From an uncultured Lachnospiraceae bacterium (GTDB taxonomy: Bacteria; Bacillota_A; Clostridia; Lachnospirales; Lachnospiraceae): a DNA stretch of 5,838 nt. A program made the translations under genes and the position numbers. Of this stretch, positions 1-4,200 are shown in pieces. Each line of letters opens with the position of its first letter. Within the stretch, counting starts at the first letter, position 1. The stretch spans positions 1 through 5,838 of the forward strand of contig CACZQE010000085.1 of the NCBI GenBank assembly GCA_902783205.1, in the 5' to 3' direction. The notes beneath the pieces were generated by a model. That model made no database searches. It worked only from the letters and a program-made list of their open reading frames with translations, and was not told the DNA's origin.

Positions 1-667
1 CATCCCTGTTCTCTTCAGACACAACAGGCTTGTCCGCTTCAGAGAACCGGCTTTCAGCATCTTCCGGGTTTGTGGTGACGGAATCCGTGTTTTCGGAGAT
101 CCCGTTTCCAGAGGCTTCCGGATCGGTGCCCGCGGACTCCGGGCTGGTGTCCGCTGCCAGGTCAGAGTCCTCCACACTTGCGGAACTATCCTCTTTCACT
201 GTCTCAAGTGCGTTGCTGCCACTATCAGTCAGGACCAATCCTGCATCGTCGCCACTGCCGTCTCTGTTATACAATTCTGACTCCGCGAGAGCTCCCAGGT
301 CAGTCGACGCTGCCATCGTACTGCCTGAGGAAACCACTGCACTGGTGTACTGCTGATAGCATTCTGTGCTATGAACATGCACTTCCTGCCCGCAGATGAG
401 GAACTTCTCATAGCAGGACGCATCGTGATGATGGTTATCGTCCTCTGGTATTTCGCACACCAGCCTTTCTTCATAACAGGTGTCCGTATGCTCATGTGCC
501 GTGATGCCGCAGGACGCCTCCTGCTCCATTGTAATCGCAGGGAGCACCAGGGCATAGGTTGTTACAAACACAACAACAGCCACAAAGCCGCTGACAGTTC
601 TTGCCAACAACTGTCTGGTCCGGCGATTTCTGAGAATTTTTCTTATTTTTTCAAGTAAAGCTTTCAT
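1..667 (-). CDS. Second large surface protein, N-terminal part, 3' end outside window
   Basis: ATG at 667 opens a frame of 222 codons that runs off the left edge. The protein starts with a basic stretch (MKALLEKIRKILRNRRTRQ), then a hydrophobic segment (about 25-45, TVSGFVAVVVFVTTYALVLPA) ending in LPAITME, which acts as export signal or signal anchor. Residues 53-103 hold three degenerate Cys/His repeats (CGITAHEHTDTCYEERLVC, HHHDASCYEKFLIC, HVHSTECY). From about 107 to the edge is an acidic, Ser/Thr/Glu/Asp/Pro-rich linker (AADTSPES, TDPEASGNG, NPEDAESRF). I recall this beginning from clostridial/Lachnospiraceae SpaA or Cna-B surface proteins, and the linker resembles the visible N-terminal edge of the right-hand gene, so the two are probably paralogues. 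The anchor and adhesive domains are not visible. Reality of the gene is confident; its final class is inferred. Confidence 0.88.
   Translation of the reverse strand, partial: MKALLEKIRKILRNRRTRQLLARTVSGFVAVVVFVTTYALVLPAITMEQEASCGITAHEHTDTCYEERLVCEIPEDDNHHHDASCYEKFLICGQEVHVHSTECYQQYTSAVVSSGSTMAASTDLGALAESELYNRDGSGDDAGLVLTDSGSNALETVKEDSSASVEDSDLAADTSPESAGTDPEASGNGISENTDSVTTNPEDAESRFSEADKPVVSEENRD
356..511 (-). repeat. Three degenerate Cys/His protein repeats
   Basis: Residues 53-104 of the left-hand protein follow the pattern C-G-x-x-x-x-H-x-H-x-x-x-C-Y-x-x-x-x-L-x-C, then H-H-H-x-x-x-C-Y-x-x-x-L-x-C-G, then H-x-H-x-x-x-C-Y. The shared unit is H-x-H-x(3)-C-Y-x(3,4)-L-x-C. Six cysteines and seven histidines in about 50 residues suggest metal binding or disulfide pairing just outside the membrane. 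The repeat is known in this protein style, but its role is not known to me. Confidence 0.7.
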
Positions 668-675
668 AATCAGGT

Positions 676-681
676 CTTTCC
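676..681 (-). promoter_or_regulatory. Weak ribosome binding site for the left-hand gene
   Basis: GGAAAG on the minus strand lies 8 bases before the ATG at 667. It is a poor Shine-Dalgarno match but has correct spacing, and a TGA stop at 685-683 in the same frame rules out a longer ATG-started reading frame. Just upstream, CATCC/GGATG (696-692 and 688-684) could form a small hairpin beside it. Confidence 0.4.
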
Positions 682-761
682 GTCATCCCCGGGATGTAAA
701 AGGTGATTCCGAATACATTGGGTAAGACTTATATGCTGTAACTGTAAATGTCGATCAGGCT

Positions 762-795
762 GTTTTCCCCAAAAACGGGGTCTCCCTTGGAAAAC
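762..795 (-). promoter_or_regulatory. Leader stem-loop upstream of the left-hand gene
   Basis: GTTTTCC and GGAAAAC (762-768 and 789-795) form a 7-bp stem. Its interior holds CCCC/GGGG (767-770 and 777-780), which can form a competing small hairpin around a 6-base loop. The two pairings share bases and cannot coexist fully. The element would lie in the 5' leader of the left-hand gene if transcription starts upstream. No known riboswitch is recognised. Confidence 0.25.
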
Positions 796-844
796 ATGGG
801 AATAATAAGCTGATTTTCTAATACAAATGGTATTTTTATATAAT

Positions 845-869
845 GATAGTGTCGATATAACACACTATC
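845..869. promoter_or_regulatory. 8-bp inverted repeat, candidate operator
   Basis: GATAGTGT (845-852) and ACACTATC (862-869) form a perfect inverted repeat with a 9-base spacer, next to an AT-rich TATATAA stretch (838-844). It lies about 180 bases upstream of the left-hand gene start. No T-run follows on either strand, so a terminator is unlikely. The 25-bp dyad size fits a dimeric repressor site, but no specific regulator family can be named with confidence. Confidence 0.35.
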
Positions 870-916
870 GGATACTCTGAGACTATTATCAGCTGACAGT
901 ATACTCATCCCTCCAC

Positions 917-950
917 AAAAAAAGCGTCAAAGATTGCGCAATCTGATGAC
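917..950 (-). terminator. Hairpin plus T7: possible second terminator or leader attenuator
   Basis: On the minus strand GTCA (950-947) pairs with TGAC (929-926) and, inside, AGATT (944-940) pairs with AATCT (935-931) around a GCGC loop. Two bases later come seven Ts (923-917). The core AGATTGCGCAATCT (944-931) is also a perfect 14-bp palindrome, so it could instead be a protein-binding site. It lies 320 bases past the large gene's own terminator and 250 bases before the next start. It therefore either backs up the first terminator or, if a promoter lies upstream, controls entry into the next gene. Confidence 0.45.
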
Positions 951-969
951 AGTATTTATTATTTAATGC

Positions 970-1200
970 TTAATTAACATATTTATTATATTTAGATTCC
1001 TCTTCAGACACACCGTTCATATACTTTTTAAAAATAACGGTTTCTTCCCAATACTCTACATATAAGCAAAGGCAGTGCGGTACTTTTCCTCAGGAATATT
1101 TTCAAAGATACAGTTCTGCAAAAGTGGATGGCGGCAATGCAATCATAATAGAGGGATCAAAACTATACCCCAAAAACTGTTGGAAAAACCACAGAACTTT
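970..1200 (-). pseudogene. Possible degraded coding remnant in the spacer
   Basis: No intact gene is seen here, but minus-strand pieces in two frames read like protein. One frame gives FDPSIMIALPPSTFAELYL before a stop near 1104. The adjacent frame gives NCIFENIPEEKYRTAFAYM, ending at TAG 1058-1056. The first frame resumes with VEYWEETVIFKK, then YMNGVSEEESKYNKYVN, to TAA at 972-970. Two frameshifts would join them. I do not recognise the family. Against this, the plus strand also has a stop-free frame (974-1231) without an ATG, and AT-rich DNA can give such patterns by chance. A short ATG frame (1020-970, 16 codons) has no ribosome binding site. Confidence 0.2.
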
Positions 1201-1210
1201 GAATATTCTC

Positions 1211-1256
1211 AAAAAACCAGCCCCGCTGTGAGTATGTCTCTCACAGAAGAGCTGGT
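1211..1256 (-). terminator. Intrinsic terminator of the large surface-protein gene
   Basis: Read on the minus strand, ACCAGC (1256-1251) pairs with GCTGGT (1221-1216), and inside it CTGTGAG (1246-1240) pairs with CTCACAG (1232-1226) around a 7-base loop, with a 4-by-4 internal loop between the stems. The hairpin runs into six Ts (1216-1211; the first is also the last base of the outer stem). It begins 17 bases after the stop codon, so transcription of the large gene most likely ends here and the next gene is probably a separate unit. Confidence 0.85.
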
Positions 1257-1272
1257 CCGTGTGTTGTTCTTG

Positions 1273-4200
1273 TTAATACATGGTTCTCAGTCTCTTTTTC
1301 ATCACAAGACCTACACCTCCAAGTCCGATCAAGGTGATGCCTAAGAGATAAATCAGGTTGCTGCCGGGGCCGCCGGTGTTCGGAAGGGCTGCGCCGGGGG
1401 GATTCGGAACGATAAACTCCGCATTGCTCGTTTCTGTTGCCGCTGAATACCGCACACCTGTTATCGTACCTTCAGTACTAGTAATAGTTCCACCTGATAC
1501 TGTAAAGGTTACTGGGGTAGAATTAGTAATGACATATCCTGATGGAGAAGATATTTCCTGCAACAGATACTGTCCATCTACAAGCCCAGTTAGGATAATG
1601 CCCGCTGTCGGCACCGTAAACTGACTGTCAGAATCTAACTCAGGAACGCTTTCATTGGATACATTAGTGAATGTACCACTACTGTCTGACCTATACATCA
1701 TTTTAAATACTGCACCATCCAGATAGTTCGTGCTGTTTTCAGCATTATCCGTCTTTTTGATTACGACATTAATATTGTTTTCTGCTGCTGCCTGATTCGT
1801 GATCCTGATTTGTCCTTCCGTAATCCCTTCATTATTGGCATAAGTGGTCTGATAGCCTTCCATCTCCAATTCTTCAACATAATAATAGTAAGGCCGATCA
1901 TTCGCATCAACAGCAGGCAAATCATATCCGGCCGCCTCATAATTATCTGGATTGCCTCCTGTTTTCCAGACCCTCAAATAATCCGGTGAACTAAGTACGA
2001 ACGACTCATAAGCAAAATCATCATCTTCCACGATCTCTGGTTGAATCTCTCCTGCCTCTATGGATGGCGACTGTACTTTCGTCTTATTGTCATTCTGCCA
2101 TAACCACGCAACTCCCGAATCATACTCTACTTCAACTCTCGCGCCTTCAGAAATACCATATAACAAGAGTTTTACGGAGTGATTATTCTCGTCAATGTTC
2201 CAGTATTCATAATGATCTGTGCTAATCGGGGTGCCGTCCGGCTTCGTAACTGTAAGTGACGTTAAATGCCCCTGCTCATTCTGCCAGCAGTCGTACCATT
2301 CGATTGCAGCGTTATAGCCGAGTACTTCTTTCTCCATAGTGACAGTCATATTACTGTAATCCGGACCCCAACCAGGATCTGCGATATGCATCTGGAAAGT
2401 AATATGATTGGCCGGAAGATCAGCGGGAAATTCCGTTTTTTTGCGTTTGAGAGTCACATTGACATTCTGTCTGCCGGTCGTGAGGTTCCCTCTTCTGTCA
2501 AGCCATACTTTCTTTACCGACAACTCCCCTTCTTTACTATTTACTATAGATGTCAGGGGCTCTGCGTTTTCCTCACCGTATACAGTTATGACCGATGTCT
2601 TACCTGAGCCTGTTTCTGAAACGCTGACCTCATAAATCGTGTCGTTCTGGATATACTCTTCGCCAGGTTTTTGCGTCTCCTTCATATAGTAGATTTTCGG
2701 AGCGGCCATGTTGTCAAACACAACCTTTCCATCTGACTCGGTCGTAATAACCTGTTCTACTCCGTCCAGACTTTTTGCGACCTTCGTGCAAGTCTCGTCA
2801 GTATATAGTGTAAATGTCGCACCCGCCAATGGACTGTTCGCAGCATCGACCTTCGTGAATTCAACACTGCCGCTCGGATGATGGACCTCGTTTGTAAAAC
2901 TGACGAATTTGTCGGGAATCGGTGTTTGGAACGTATCATCCAAATAATATGTTTTTCTGAGATAAGGACGACCATGTTCGAGATTCACATCATCCGCATC
3001 GTACCAGTAGTCGAGCGTCGCCTGCATATAATACACTTTGGTGTCGAAGTCAATGTGATCATAATCTACGCCATCGAGTTTGTCTGTACGATCCTTAGGA
3101 ATCTCCTTAATTACGTAGCGATATGTCATATCGCTTGGCGGGTTATCTGGTATTTCAATGGTGCCAAAGTTGATGTTGCCATCCTCTGTGACACCGGTCG
3201 TATATGTCCATGAAGGAACAGTCGTTCCGTTTTCGTATGTATATGTCGTCCCTATTTCCAATTTAGGACTCTCTGCCTTTCCGGTGCCAGAAGCACTGCC
3301 TTCTTTTGGCATCAGAGCATTTGCATTTTGATCAACCAGTGTTCCGTCAGAACTATATCTGCCATTCAATCCTATCAATTCAAACTGAAACTCGTCACGA
3401 AGCAGCCTTTCATCATCTTCAAGTCCATTAAGTGCTTTATGACCGGTAAAGTCAGCGGTAGAAACAAGATTATAATGAATATAGAGGTTTGACTCACCAC
3501 CACCGCGTTCCAGATAGAACATATCAAAGGTATGATATGTCTCTGCTTTAAAACGCTTATGTCCGCTACCATCGCCGATGTCTTCCCAGTCATCTTCATT
3601 GTATTTTTCAGCGTTTCTGAATATATCATCCAGATATTTTGTTTCTTCAAAGGTGCCCGAATGACTGCCTCCTTTTTTGCCTGTGACCGTTACAGTTCCC
3701 TTTGCAAAATTGATATCTATTTCTGTACGGTTGTGAATACCCCCGCCATCACCGACCAGAACGCCATCCACATAGAGCCAGGTATCATCATCTCCAGAGA
3801 ACTCAAACTGCATATCCTTATACTCCCCTTTCGGATTCAGCACCTGTCCATTCGCAGGCATTGAGAACTGAGTATTCATATGCAGTCCTGACCAAAACAC
3901 TTGCTCGCCGAACGGCCAGAAGCCCCTTTTTTCGGTATCATCTGTATCCTGATCTGTAAGCGTAAATGTTTTATTAGTTGTATCAAAGTCTACCTTAAAA
4001 TCACGGCTATCATATGTATAATATCCGTCCGGATCTACATAAAGAAGATGGTTTACCCCATCGTATCTGTCTTTTCCTTCGACCACATCACCATTAAAAA
4101 GATAAGCGAGAGAAGGATTAGTTGTTTCAGTTCCTTCATCAGGATTATTTGATAACGCAGGATATCCGTTTACAAGTTTACCCTGTACAAGGCCCTGGTT

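Larger units (their letters stand above)
668..1272. other. 605-base AT-rich spacer between the two surface-protein genes
   Basis: No intact gene is supported on either strand. The spacer contains the terminator after the right-hand gene, possible coding debris, a second hairpin with a T-run, an inverted repeat and leader stem-loops, each listed separately. A hand count of the line 961-1020 gives about 27% GC, against about 58% for 61-120 inside the left-hand gene. I could not place a promoter with both good elements and good spacing. Confidence 0.7.

Noticed and set aside
30..658. Plus-strand frames at 30-356, 178-399 and 371-658 and minus frame 229-555
   Set aside because: All overlap the left-hand surface protein in other frames. 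The minus frame starting at 667 has the leader and repeats of a real gene.
839..844. TATAAT on the plus strand as a promoter
   Set aside because: No acceptable -35 lies 16-18 bases upstream and no plus-strand gene follows.
898..930. TTGACG (930-925) and TATACT (903-898) as a promoter on the minus strand
   Set aside because: The elements are separated by 21 bases, too long for a normal housekeeping promoter. The first also overlaps the hairpin and T-run.
985..990. TATAAT on the minus strand as the promoter of the left-hand gene
   Set aside because: The -35 position reads GTGTGT, matching the consensus at only two of six bases. A transcript from here would first meet the T-tailed hairpin at 917-950.
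1075..1344. 89-codon plus-strand frame running from the spacer into the 3' end of the large gene
   Set aside because: It crosses the terminator hairpin and overlaps the anchor coding region. It begins at GTG with no ribosome site and has no recognisable family.
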